Assembly (NCBI RefSeq): GCF_016097555.1
Contig: NC_054706.1
Location: 26,947,029-27,011,028 of the forward strand
Origin: Gigantopelta aegis
Taxonomy: Eukaryota > Mollusca > Gastropoda > Neomphalida > Peltospiridae
Length of the DNA stretch: 64,000 bases
Reading direction: 5' to 3'
Shown: piece after piece, positions 10,338-22,900 of the stretch
Layout of the letters: every line of letters starts with the position of its first letter
Numbering within the stretch: the stretch's first letter is position 1
Notes under the pieces: generated by a model
Told to the model about the DNA's origin: nothing
The model's input: only the letters and a program-made list of their open reading frames with translations
Databases searched by the model: none
Position numbers and translations under genes: made by a program

Positions 10338-10690
10338 TATTTAAACTTAGGACAATAAGTACATTTGATTTGATCTCAACCACCTGATTTGATCTCGATC
10401 ATGGTCGCAGCACCCTCAATAGTTTAAGAAGTAGCAGGCTACAACAGTGATGATAGCAGGGGGCAAAGCGGGGGGTCTGGGGGCCTTCCCCAAGAAACAT
10501 TTGAAAAATCGAAGAAATTAAAGAAGAGAAAACACTTTTTTTTTACCATCAACGAAAAGTAGGCGGCGGCAAAAGCTGTTTCAGGCGGCAATTTGCTACC
10601 GGAGACCGGGTACTTTTGAGGGTTCTGTGGTCGTCAATAGGACTTTTACGTGGTTGAGATTAGGTCAAATGTATACTTGCTATATAAACA
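10338..10690. repeat. Possible foldback repeat around a degraded hAT fragment
   Basis: TTTGATTTGATCTCAACCAC near 10362 pairs with GTGGTTGAGATTAGGTCAAA near 10651 in inverse orientation. Between them is a GGGGGTCTGGGGGCC tract and no ORF. Confidence 0.4.
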
Positions 10691-10798
10691 AATGTTATAA
10701 AATTACAAATAAATATTTACTAATATTTATTTTTATCATTTTATGACTGAAAGTTAATTGCATATCTGTTTTAAGATTAAAACCTACAACCATGGGTG

Positions 10799-10820
10799 AT
10801 ATATATATATATATATATTT
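10799..10820. repeat. TA microsatellite
   Basis: Pure AT dinucleotide run in AT-rich intergenic DNA. Confidence 0.8.
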
Positions 10821-11006
10821 ATAAATCATGATCCCTGATTTTTTGCAATCATCAAACTAGATTCGGAACATGTTGGTCGATAACGGTTTCTCGGTTTGAT
10901 TCGATTAAAAAAACTGTTCCTACCTACCCTGTTTTTTTTGTCATGGATAAAACCTGAAAGTTGAAACACACATATTTGTTTTAGGCCTTGGCGAAAAAAA
11001 GGGAAA

Positions 11007-11312
11007 AGTTTGTTTTGTTTAATGACACCACTAGAGCACATTGATTTGTTAATCATCAGCTATTGAATGTCAAATGTATGGTCATTTTGACACAGTCATA
11101 GAAAGGAAACCCGCTACATTTTTCCATTAGTAGCAAGAGATCTTTTATATATGCACCATCCCACAGACAGGATAGCACATACCATGGCCTCTGATGTACC
11201 AGTTGTGGTGCAAGCTAGCTGTCTGGAATGAGAAATAGCCCAGTGGGCACACCGACGGGGATCGATCGTAGAACGACCGTGCATCAAGCGAGCACTTTAC
11301 CACTGCTACATA
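11007..11312 (-). repeat. SINE type A, short tail, nearly full length
   Basis: Inverse copy: tail TTTGTTTTGTTTAATGACAC, body, and degraded head with GGGGATCGATCGTAG and GAGCACTTTACCACTG (box A complement). Confidence 0.75.
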
Positions 11313-11447
11313 CCATCCAGGCCTTGGCGAGTGGAACCACCATTGGCTGCAACCACTGGATGTCAATCTCTACCCTTCTTCTCAGTGAGACATCTAATAC
11401 AATCAAGATTTAATTTCTGCCACATCTGATGCAATGCAGCCTCTTAG

Positions 11448-12307
11448 GGCTGTTCAGATATTATGTAACAATATTTTAGTAAAAATTAGACACCTCTCCC
11501 CCATCCCTGTAATGCTAGACTATACACCCCACAAAAATATTACGTAAAGCTTGGAGACATCCCCCCCCCTTCCCATTTACAAACAAGTCAAGTGATGGGT
11601 GTCATATAATTTAAATATACTGTTTTTCAATTTTGGAAAGTGCTGATATACATTTCAACTCTATTTATAATCTATGTGTGTATACAACTAGATATTACTA
11701 CCTACATTAAACATTGTCGCTATGACAGAGCATTTACATGTATGGGGAAAAAATGCCAAAAGATTTTAGTAATTATAAAAAGTGAGTTGTATAGGGTGTA
11801 TACTACCAAATCAAATCCCATAGACGACAATAGTAACATATGTGGCTAAAACTCCTACCTGCAACATATCAACCGACATAAACGCCACGGATATAAATAC
11901 TACCACCCCTTACACTTAAAGTGAATCAGAAAAAAATGGGGGTCAAGCTGCTCGTTTCTGAGATAACGGGTAGTGTCTATGACTACCCTAGTTTCGCACA
12001 AAATTCGAGTACTTTTTTTTACAGGTACCCCATACATGTTTCAAGCACAAGGCTACTTGACACATTGGTACTAGATGAAATAAAATTGCAATTTTTTTTT
12101 ACCCAGATGAAACTATTATTTTTTTACAACCAACACACTCACATTTATAACCAATCACAGGACTTGTGGTGTTCACTTCTCTATCAAAAGTTCGGTGCAC
12201 CTCGCACTTTGACCCAGCCGGAAGTTATTTGGTTTAGTACTACCTGTAATGCTGTTAAATACACCCACCCACTCCTTCATTCGTTATGTAATATTTGAAT
12301 GCCGTAA
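11448..12307. mobile_element. MITE M1 (outer), interrupted by MITE M2
   Basis: The left end GGCTGTTCAGATATTATG and right end TATGTAATATTTGAATGCC are inverted repeats. The unbroken relative at 40441-40898 is about 460 bp, so the extra length here is the inserted M2 element (about 11784-12245). No ORF of its own. Confidence 0.6.
11784..12245 (+). mobile_element. MITE M2, copy 1, nested in M1
   Basis: About 460 bp, from TACTACCAAATCAAATCCC to GGTTTAGTACTACC. Related copies lie at 28622-29062 (inverted) and about 41091-41544. TGTA occurs on both sides as a possible 4-bp target duplication. The 125-codon ORF inside is not conserved in the other copies. Confidence 0.6.
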
Positions 12308-12309
12308 CA

Positions 12310-12700
12310 TCATCTTGATGAAAAACCTTTCAAGGTATAAATAAAATAAAACTTGTATTTTTATCAAATGGTAAATCGGTGTCCTTAATTATTTCAGGTG
12401 CTTAATTAATTTCACTCTGTATATATTTCTGTGTAGATGAAAACAAAAAAGTATGCGTAGTCAGATCTTATAATTTTCTGCCTCTTAATAAGTTAAAAGG
12501 TATGCACAGTAACTTATTCAGGGAGGGGAAAAGAGTCTCTCAAACTGACATGAAAACACACTCAACATATTTATATATATGCTGGGCATTCATTATCATT
12601 GAAAATAGGAGCGTGTTTGAAAAAAGCAAGTGGCTATATTTACTGAAGAAGAGGTTTTCAACAGTAAGCATGAAAAATAGGCAGCTTTAGTGGTAGCTAT
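12310..12700. other. Intergenic, no recognised feature
   Basis: AT-rich sequence without a repeat partner or coding signal in this window. Confidence 0.4.
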
Positions 12701-12707
12701 ATTTCAT

Positions 12708-12975
12708 TTCATTTCAACTTATTTTCGTGCTTGTATCCAATTAAGGTTCAAGCAGGCTGTCCTGGGCACACACCTCAGCTGTCTGGACTGTCAGTCCAGG
12801 ACAGTGAGTTAGTGGTTAGTGAGAGAATAGAGGGTGTAGTGGTCTTACACCTGCCACTTGAGTAGTTAAAACTCGCTCTGGGTGGGAGCCGGTATCGGGC
12901 TGCGAACCCAGTACCTACCAGCTTAATAATGTCCGATGGCTTAACCACGACTCCACCGAGACCAGTGGTAGCAAT
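12708..12975 (-). repeat. tRNA-headed SINE type C, full length
   Basis: Inverse copy: tail TCATTTCAACTTATTTTCGT, then TCCTGGGCACACACCTCAGC and a head with GGTATCGGGCTGCGAACCCA and GGTTAAG complement. AGTGGTAGC occurs on both sides as a likely target duplication. Confidence 0.75.
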
Positions 12976-13059
12976 AAGCCGCTTCCAACAGATCTTTACA
13001 TTGTGTTTTACATAATTATACAATTTTTGTTTTGATGGATATAGTCATATTGATGTACT

Positions 13060-13130
13060 TATCTTTGTTTGACGCCCAATAGCCGATCTTTATTCTTGTG
13101 CTGGGGTGTCGTTAAATATTCATTCATTCA
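13060..13130 (+). repeat. SINE tail fragment with ATTC run
   Basis: TTTGACGCCCAATAGCCGAT, GGTGTCGTTAAATATT and an ATTC microsatellite end, a variant SINE tail. Confidence 0.5.
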
Positions 13131-13194
13131 TTAAATGCAATAAGCTGCCAAAATTTGCTCTGTTTATGACGTCAGATATATACTGTCACGGCCA

Positions 13195-13365
13195 CAGAGA
13201 TAATGAGAGGAAACCTGCTCCATGGGTTACTCTTTTCAGTTAGCAGCAATGGATGTTTTATATGCACCATCCCACAAACAGGATAGTACATGTCATGTGC
13301 AGCCTTTGTTACACCAGTTTTGGAGCACTTGCTGAAAGGAGAAATAGTCCAGTGGAACGTAAAAA
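13195..13365 (-). repeat. SINE type A, truncated
   Basis: Inverse copy of body and start of tail (GTTAGCAGCAATGGATGTTT to GAAATAGTCCAGTGG); the tRNA head is missing. Confidence 0.65.
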
Positions 13366-13560
13366 TGTCAATGAAATTATTAAAAATAGTCTAGAGATTT
13401 CAGCTTTAAATTTTACATTACTTTCAACAATCAGTTCATGAAAATGCAATGTTTCTTGTCCTGACATTTCAGGTGCGTATGTCGGAAATTGTGCAGGGGG
13501 AGGTCTAGACAGTGGTGGGTGAAGTTTTTAGTGGGGTGTGGTCATGTCATGCTCCCCTGA
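13365..13560. repeat. Interspersed repeat R3, copy 2
   Basis: Inverse of 8165-8345; shares CAATCAGTTCATGAAAATGC and GGAGGTCTAGACAGTG. Confidence 0.5.
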
Positions 13561-13753
13561 ACAATACATTACAAATAAGAAATTTGCTTGGATCAAGGAG
13601 GGGCATGTCTGACCCCCAAACCACCCTCTGCAATCTGCATTTTCGCCTGTAATTAGTTTCAGATGCGTTTCAAGAATAGAGTTCTGTATATATATATATA
13701 TATATATACACATGTAATTCTATTTATTTTTGTTTTTCTCCCAGAAGCCAAAA

Positions 13754-13967
13754 ATGTTAAAGACTTTAGTGAAGCATTGTGTTAGACAAAATGCTGGGTT
13801 CATCAGCTGCTGTTGCTATAGGAGCGTGACCTCGGAAGATGTTAATAAACCATACGTGATTGACCTACGTAGTGACACGGCCACAAAACCAACCAAAGAG
13901 ATGAGAGATGCCATGGCCAGTGCCAAAGTCGGAGACGACTGTTTCAAGGAAGATCCCACTGTTAATG
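13754..13967 (+). CDS. THA1: THA1 coding exon 1
   Basis: Start ATG lies 9 nt inside an exon whose acceptor is at 13743-13744. Encodes the basic N terminus and [13 protein letters not shown]; ends phase 1 before donor gtaaat. Confidence 0.9.
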
Positions 13968-16900
13968 GTAAATTATCTTAAAGCTCATATAGACTGGATT
14001 CTGTGCATGCAGGGGACAATATTTCAAAATGTTAGGTAACCGGAAGTCGGTTCACGTGAGTTTTGATTGGGTAACCAATTGAACTATATTCATGTAACCG
14101 ATGAGTTAGACCTACCTATTGTCCGAACCAAATTGTTAACAACTACGAAAAATTACTCTCCTACCTTTAATTGCTGTTAGATTTCCTCCAAAGTTTGTCC
14201 AGACACAAATCATGTCATCTATATCGACTTCGCTGAGAGCGCATAGGGAAAAAAGCATGTAATTTTGTATCGGCTGCCATTTTGACTTTTTATAGAATAT
14301 TCTTCAAGAGGGGTGAAAGGATAGGACTTAATCTAACAACGTCATAACATGTTATGATATAAAAGCAAACGTGATGACGTCATATTATTATTATTATTTT
14401 TTGTTATTATTATTATTATTATTTTAATGATACCACTAGAGGTCATAGATTTCATATTAATTGTGTCACATACTTTGGAGGCTTTCACCCCGCTTGAAGA
14501 GTATTCCATAAACAAACAACATGGCAGACGGCAGAAAACTGCATGTATTTTTCCCTATGCAATCTCAGCAAAGACAATATCGGCGACATCGTTGCAGTCT
14601 CATGTGTGGAATCTGTATATTTGTAGTGGGTTTTTTGAGATTTGTGTCTGGACAAACTTTGGAGGAAATCTAATGGCAATTAAAGGTAGGAGAGTAATTT
14701 TTTGTAGTTGTTAACAATTTGGTTAGGACAATAATCCAAAAACACTTGAACTACTGTTCTGTGCTACATTGGTGTTTCAAATGTATTTAAAAAATAAACT
14801 GATTTTGAAATTGACTACTGATATATGATACTTATAATTTTAGGGCGTAAACTGTTCACCACGTAACTATAGTTGGTGGTTCATGTGATTTTAAAGTTGC
14901 ACAACCGACGCGCGAACAGAAAAGTGGTTCTCATGAAATATTGTGCCCTGGCATGCATGCTTTCTTGACTGTTGTGTCTGAGGCTTATGTTTCAATGATA
15001 GAAATAAGCAGACTCTTTTACTAGTCCACTGGACAAGTACATCTACATCAGTAGTTTTACTTGTCCAAATATGTTGTTAGGTTTTATTCAAGCGATAGGA
15101 CAATGTTTTTGTTTGCTCAAAATGAAACAGCATTATAAATAATTTTTACTTGTCCACTGAACAACCACTAATTAGGTACATTTTGCTTGTCCCAGCAGAT
15201 TATCACTTGTCAGGACAAAAGAATAAGTGCTTATTTCGAACACTGCGTTTTGGGCATATACACTATATATATGATGATTTCATTGTGGCTGGCTGCATGC
15301 ATTTGTAGACACACATGGGTGGGATGTAGCCCAGTGGTAAAGCGCTCGCTTGACGCACGGTCGGTTTGGGATCGCTCCCTATCGGTGGGCCCATTGGGCT
15401 ATTTCTCATTCCAGCCAGTGCATCACGACTGGTGTAACAAAGGCTGTGGTATGTACTATCCTGTCTGTGAGATGGTGCATATAAAAGATCCCTTGCTGCT
15501 AATTGAAAAAAGAGTAGCCTATGAAGTGGCGACAGCGGGTCTCCTCACTCTATATCTGTGTGGTCCGTAACCATATGTCTGACTCCATATAACTGTAAAT
15601 AAAATGTGTTGAGTGCGTAGTTAAATAAAACATTTCCTAATACTGTAACAGCTTTTTCACCATTACCTTTAAGGTTAGCTCTGGCACTCACCAAATTCAC
15701 CAGTTGCAAATTTTAAAAACAATTGGCAAAATTTATTTTAATTTGGCAAAATAATTGCATTTAATAAGTGATATTTTGTTAGAAAATAACTGGGTTTCTG
15801 TGATGTTTTAAGTTTAATAGACAATTTGACAAACTGTTTTGCTCACCCAGAGCTAGCCCAGAACTTGCACATTACGTACAATGTTTTATAATTCAGACCT
15901 CTGAGAATTGAAAATCTGCGTGACCCATTTATCGGTTACGCAAAAATAAATCCAGGTAACCCATTTTCTTTTTTCATAACCCGATATATGGTGCTCGAAA
16001 TGTTGCACGAACAAAAAATAGGTTACACAAAATTAGGTATGCGCGAACAAAACACCAAACTGGATTTTGCTATAAAGACCAATATTTTAAAGACCGGAAT
16101 ATTTCCTAATTCTTTTATAATAAAAAACACTCTGGTGTGAAGACCACTCCACTATTATGGATTACGACTAGTAAAGTCAGTCCCGACTGTAATTTTCAGT
16201 ACATTTTGTCCCCATAAATGAGACTACAGAATTTACTTGTCATGCCACACAACCGACAAACAATAAATAATGTGATAAAATCTTGATAGCTGTCCTCACC
16301 ATGGTGTAAAAGTTGATTACATGCGTTGCTCGAACAAGTACTTTAATTGTCTTACGTTTGTTTACCTGTAAACACCAAAGTATTACTTTCATCTTAACAA
16401 ACAGTTGGTCTACAAATTAGCATGTTATGGTTAATTTATAGAATGTACGATGCAGAGTTGTTTCATTGAATATATTACACATACTAATGTTAAAAAGCAG
16501 CAGTTGTATATATATACACAGAGTAAAATGTTTTTATGAAAGCAAATGCTATACTATTCTAGTTTATTTTTCACAGAATCTGTCAACAGATGCAGACAAC
16601 CCAGAAGTCATGTGTTTGTATTACCTTTGGGGCAGTGGGCACCTTAAAGTTTTTCGCTACAATACCGTAACTAGGTTTCTGCCAAAAAGAAATTTTGGGG
16701 TATGGCATGCCTTTGGATTTCAGGATTAGGGTTAAGAAAATCATACAGTAATGATAAGAGTCATTAATTTTGTTAAAAGGTCAACTTAAAAAAATAAAAT
16801 GTACAAAAAAATTAGGTATAGCGCCATACCCGTGTTACCCGCTGGCAGAAACCCTGAATATCATGTAGATGACTGGCCAAAATCAAAACAGGTAATTTTT

Positions 16901-19900
16901 AAAAATGTGTTTTGTTAGAAATGGGTACCCATGCTTATAATGACTATATATAGGGTAAGATTTATCGTGAGGGTAGGTACCCTTTGAAGGTCACTTTGGG
17001 TCATTTAAGGACACCTGGCACAAATTTGGAAAAATCAAATAATTTATATTATTTTTAAAAAATATGCTACTCTAGCTGTTATATTTATTTAGGTGTGCAG
17101 GGTTTGATCCAGGCATTCTTTGCATCCAAACATAGGCCCCTTCTCAAAAGAAAGTGGCACAAAGCGGTACTTCTTCATTTGGTGGCCTGACAAAATATCC
17201 CAAGTATGATTTACCGGTACTCATGCTACTAAAATTCCCAATCTCATCAGACATGGGACCTTGGCTAAAAAATCCTGGATAAATCCCTTGTATGAATCTT
17301 TGCAGGTGTTGGAGTCTAGCAGCAAATATCCGTTCCAATTTTGCAAAGCACAGTAAAAAAAAAAAAAAAAAAAAAACAACCCCACCAACAAATCACAGCA
17401 CTCTGCTAACTCCACCAGTCTAATAATCCTAGATCTGCCCTTGATATTACCAATTTTGTTTGTAGAATTACAGAGCCGAGTTGCCAAGCTTCTGGGAACT
17501 GAAGACGCACTGCTGATGCCGTCTGGTTGTATGGCCAATCTTGTTGCAGGTGAGACGTCTTTAAGACAGGGCGGGACGTAGCCCAGTGGTAAAGCACTCA
17601 ACTCGCTTGATGCACGGTCGGTCTGGGATCGATCCCTGCTGGTGGGTCCAACGGGTATATTTCTCATTCCAGCCAGTGCTCCACGACTGTTATATCAAAG
17701 GCTGTGGTAAGGGTCGAACCCCTCGATGGACATATTCTCTGATTCGGCTTTTTTCCATTCCAGCCAGTGCCCCACAACTGGTGCATCAAAGGCTGTCATA
17801 TGTGCTGTTTTGTCTGTGGGGAAAGTGCATATAAAAGATCCCTTGCTGCTAATGGAAAAAAACTAGCATGTTTTTTTTCTAAGACTACAGATAACCAAAT
17901 GATTGACATCCAATAGCCGATGATGAATAATGCGCTCTAGTGGTGTTAAAAAAACCCACTTAACTTTATATCAGTAACAGGTAGATTTACTACTGACCAA
18001 ATTTTAAAAGCAATTGGCATATTTTATTTAAATTTGGCAAAACAATTATATTATTCTAATGATTAACATTTTGTTTGAAAATAACTGTTTTTTTGCAATT
18101 TTTTATATTTGATACATAATTTTGCAAAAAATGTTGTGCTCTCAGAACTAGCTTTGATTAAAGATCATTTGTTGCTATGAGGTTGCGGTTGCCATGTTAG
18201 ACATGAGTGGGTTTTTTTTGTTTCTCAAAATATAACTCCCAACACACTGAAACATGGCTTATAGTTTCATCTTTAAATGTTCATATCAATGCTTGTTTAA
18301 ATTTTAAACAAACATTTATTTTTTTTAAACGTTTTTAACAAACAAACATATATATATATATATATTTTAAACTTAAATTAAAAATCATTTAAAATTTGTG
18401 TAAATATATATATTTGTTTTTATAATAAACCTTAAACGGTTAATCATAAATATTTACATGACAAATATATATTTTTTAAACTTTTAATAATATAATGAAT
18501 ATAAAGTGGGAAAAGACGAAAGCCATAAAAAATACGTGTTCTTCCTTTGGGGAGCTACATGTACAAGTAGGCACACGTACTGGGTTCACATCCCAGCACA
18601 ATCAGTGGCACCCACACACAACACATTTTACTGACTTGGTGAGTAACTGTAATGCCACTACACGACTTCTCTCTCAGCAACCACCGGCCTCGGTGGCGTC
18701 GTGGTAGGCCATCAGTCTACAGGCTGGTAGGTACTGGGTTCGAATCCCAGTCGAGGCATGGGATTTTTAATCCAGATACCGACTCCAAACCCTGAGTGAG
18801 TGCTCCGCAAGGCTCAATGGGTAAGTGTAAACCACTTGCACCGACCAATGATCCATAACTGGTTCAACAAAGGCCTTGGTTTGTGCTATCCTGCCTGTGG
18901 GAAGCGCAAATAAAAGATCCCTTGCTGCTAATCGGAAGAGTAGCCCATTTAGTGGCGACAGCGGGTTTCCTCTCAAAATCTGTGTGGTCCTTAACCATAT
19001 GTCTGACGCCATATAACCGTAAATAAAATGTGTTGAGTGCATCGTTAAATAAAACATTTCTTTCTTTCTTTCTTTCTCTCAGCAACCACTAACAACTAAC
19101 TACTAACCTACTGTGCTGGACATACAGTTCAAATAGATGAGTTGTGTGCCCAGGACAGCATGCTTGAATTGTAATTGGATATACGGTAAGCATTGAAATA
19201 AGTTAAAATGAATAACATAAGTGAGTGGATGTTTGCTTACATGATGGCAACGGAAGAAAGAAACTATTTTCTCTGTGGGTGTTATGTTCATTATTTTATG
19301 ATTTTTGGCAGCATTGTCCCACTGCCAGAACAAATATTGTGAAGTCATTCTTGGAGATCAGTCTCATATGTTTTTGTATGAAGTTGGAGGAATGGCACAG
19401 GTAAGAATGTCTGTGTGTCCGTTTGTGTGTCTGCATGTCTGTCTAATAATAATAAAAAATATATTAATAATACAATGTATTTTATTTTAGAAAAAACAAA
19501 GATACATAAACATATACATGTATATATAAACATATTTTACCTACTTTAATATGTTTATATAAATAATATATTATTAAATAAAAATTAATTAATATACACA
19601 AATAATTAAAGTGTATGACTGTAATTGTTCCAATTTTATTAAAATGGGGAAAAAATACTTAGCCTTATTAAGAGTCTGGAAATATAGATATATCCCATAA
19701 TCATTATTGAGAGTTGATTTGTTTTGTTTTTCTCCTGTTTTATATTTATTGAAAATATTTCGACTATTTAAAGTATTGTTGCACAGGATAATTTTTAATT
19801 TGTTACACTTCTACAACATATATATACACACATATAATAATATATATACAGCAATATAACTGCAGATCATAATGCCATAGAATTATTGTTTTGTAATTAT

Positions 19901-22900
19901 CGTTACAGTATGGAGGACTGCAGACAAACATAGTTAAGAATCTGGGCGACGGGACCCTGGATCTTGATCAAATAAGCAGCCACATCCGACCAGCCGATGA
20001 CAGAGACCAGCCGCAGACGGAACTGATCTGTCTGGAGAACACACAGAATCAGTGTGGAGGAAGAGTGCTGCCTCTCAACTACTTGAAAGAGGTTTCCTGA
20101 ATAAAAACCTTTCATTTGCTCTAGTGTAGGGAATCAGGTAGAATTTTTGGGTGGGATGTAGTCCAATGGTAAAGTGCTCGCTTGTAAAGCTGGGCGATAT
20201 TGAAATTTCAGGTTTGTTATCGGTATTTTTACGGTGATTTACCTCGGTATCAGTACTGATACTGATATCGAGCAGTCTTTTCGGTATACTCTGCTTTAAA
20301 TTCATGCTCGAGTTAAGGCTCACTCACTAATTTCATGTAAATAAAATTAAATTCCATATACAAGGCCCTCATATCTATCTATCTATCTCTCCTTTCATTT
20401 GCTTTTGTGTAGGCTAGTGATGTTCCAATGATCGATTATAATCGAACTTTGATCAGTTTGGCTCTACCGATGTGAAGTTTGATTACAAAACTCCATAATC
20501 GATTGTAAGGGAAAATATTATAGTTCTTCCAGGTTAGATGATAGAATTGATGTAAATAGATGGGGTTTGGGTTTCTTTTCATGTGTGTCTAAAGAAAAAA
20601 AATTAAATGGTTATAGATGAACAAATGTTTTAAATATACTTTTATCTTCTGTTTCTGATCTAATTTTCATAATAAAAAAAAAAGAAGAAAGAATGTTTTA
20701 TTTAACGACGCACTCAACACATTTTATTTACGGTTATATGGCGTCAGACATATGGTTAAAGACCACACAGATTTTGAGAGGAAACTCGCTGTCGCCTCTA
20801 CATGGGCTACTCTTTCTGATTAGCAGCAAGGGATCTTTTATTTGTGCTTCCCACAGGCAGGATAGCACAAATCATGGCCTTTGTTGAACCAGTTATGGAT
20901 CACTGGTCGGTCTAAGTGGTTTACACCTACCCATTGAGCCCTGCGGAGCACTCACTCAGGGTTTGGAGTCTGTATCTAGATTAAAAAATTCCCATGCCTC
21001 GACTGGGATCCGAACCCAGTACCTACCAGCCTGTAGACCGATGGCCTAACCACAACGCCACCGAGGTCGGTAATTTTCATAATAAATAAAGTTTTCCTGT
21101 TTTAAAATATATGTTAAGTTATAATACAAGATATTGATTTTCATGGGGATTTGCCTATTTTTGACAGAGTTATGGTCCTTGAACTTCGAAGATACAGATA
21201 TTTGTTGGGCCTGGTAGGGGACATGTATTGCTTTAGCAGTACTCTGACTTCATATCAGAATACTTTATAGTAAGTCCTTCAAGAGAAAATTTTAATTTAT
21301 TGATTTCTACCCAAAACATAAAGTGTATTAAAGGAATAGCCTCGTTTTTAAATAGAAATCTGCCAGTTTAAATTGAATATGTATTGTAATTTGTACACGC
21401 GTAGCGCACAATTAATTTGTTTTAAAAGTAGTTATCTTGGTAATGTGGCCTCAATAACTGAATAAATATCTTGTCTTGTCTTGTTGACTGCTTGTTATTT
21501 TTGTTGTTCTTAATAACAATAATATATTTAAAACAAGATATTTTTATTGTGATACACAGGCCAACTTATTGTTTTAATTTTTAGGCATATTCAGTGGCCA
21601 AGAAACACAACATAAAGTTGCACATGGATGGTGCCCGGGTACTAAATGCAGCAACACACCTTGGTGTGCCTCCCTCTGATGTCACACAATACTGTGATTC
21701 TGTCATGACCAGCTTTTCTAAGGTTTGTTTCAAATACGGTAATGTTGCTTGACAGTATTTCATCTTTTAATTTATCTCCAGAAATAATTAAGATCCATTA
21801 GCCGATGATTAAGATATCGATGTGCTCTAGTGGAGTTGTTAAATAAAACAAACTTCTTCTCTAGAAATAAAGTGAAGAATATTACAATGCATGCTTATGT
21901 ACATGTCTGTGTGGTGTATTTTCGGGTGGGTTTTTGTAAAATAAATATGATTTTTTTTTATAAAACTATAACAATAGAACTTTAAAAATTTGTGTCATGA
22001 AAATATAAATGTATAATTGGTTTCAAATGTAATTTAATGTTTATACAATAATATACTTAATATTTATTTTCCTTTTTTTTTTTTTTTTAACCACGGCTTC
22101 TAATATATAATTTAAAAAAAATCCACTTATTGTTTTTATAGATAATCCACTCTCATAGCAATGATCAGTTATAATATCTGAAAAGTTATTGTTTCAGGGT
22201 CTTGCCTGTCCAATGGGATCCGTTTTAGCTGGCTCAAAGGACTTTATTGCGAGGTAAGAAGGAAGGGAACTATATTAATGTGCCCACATCCTTGCGGTTC
22301 GGGCACGCTAGGTAAGATAGCTAATACTCTAAACTGGGTCAAAGGACTTTATTGCTAGGTGGCAGGCTCAATAGGTTATTTCTCATTCCAGCCAGTGCAC
22401 CACGACTGGTCTATCAAAGGCCATTGTATGTGCTATCATGTCTGTGGTATGGTGACCATGCATATAAAAGATCCTTTGCTACTAATGGGAAAATGTAAAA
22501 GGTTTCCTCTGTAAGACAATGTAATGACCGGCCTCGGTGGCATCGTGGTTAGGCCATCGGTCTACAGGCTGGTAGGTACTGGGTTCGGATCCCAGTCGAG
22601 GCATGGGATTTTTAATCCAGATACCGACTCCAAACCCTGATTGAGTGCTCCGCAAGGCTCAATGGGTAGGTGTAAACCACTTGCACCGACCAGTGATCCA
22701 TAACTGGTTCAACAAAGGCCATGGTTTGTGCTATCCTGCCTGTGGGAAACGCAAATAAAAGATCCCTTGCTTCTAATCAAAAGAGTAGCCCATGTAGTGG
22801 CGACAGCAGGTTTCCTCTAAAAAATCTGTGTGGTCCTTAACCATATGTCTGACGCAATATAACCGTAAATAAAATGTTTTGAGTGCGTCGTTAAATAAAA

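Noticed and set aside
11921..12298. 125-codon ORF
   Set aside because: Lies wholly inside nested MITE M2/M1 sequence and is not open in the other M2 copies as a similar protein.
15318..15390. tRNA gene candidates (A and B box sequences) here and at other SINE heads
   Set aside because: They do not fold as complete tRNAs and always continue into the SINE body; they are tRNA-derived SINE promoters.
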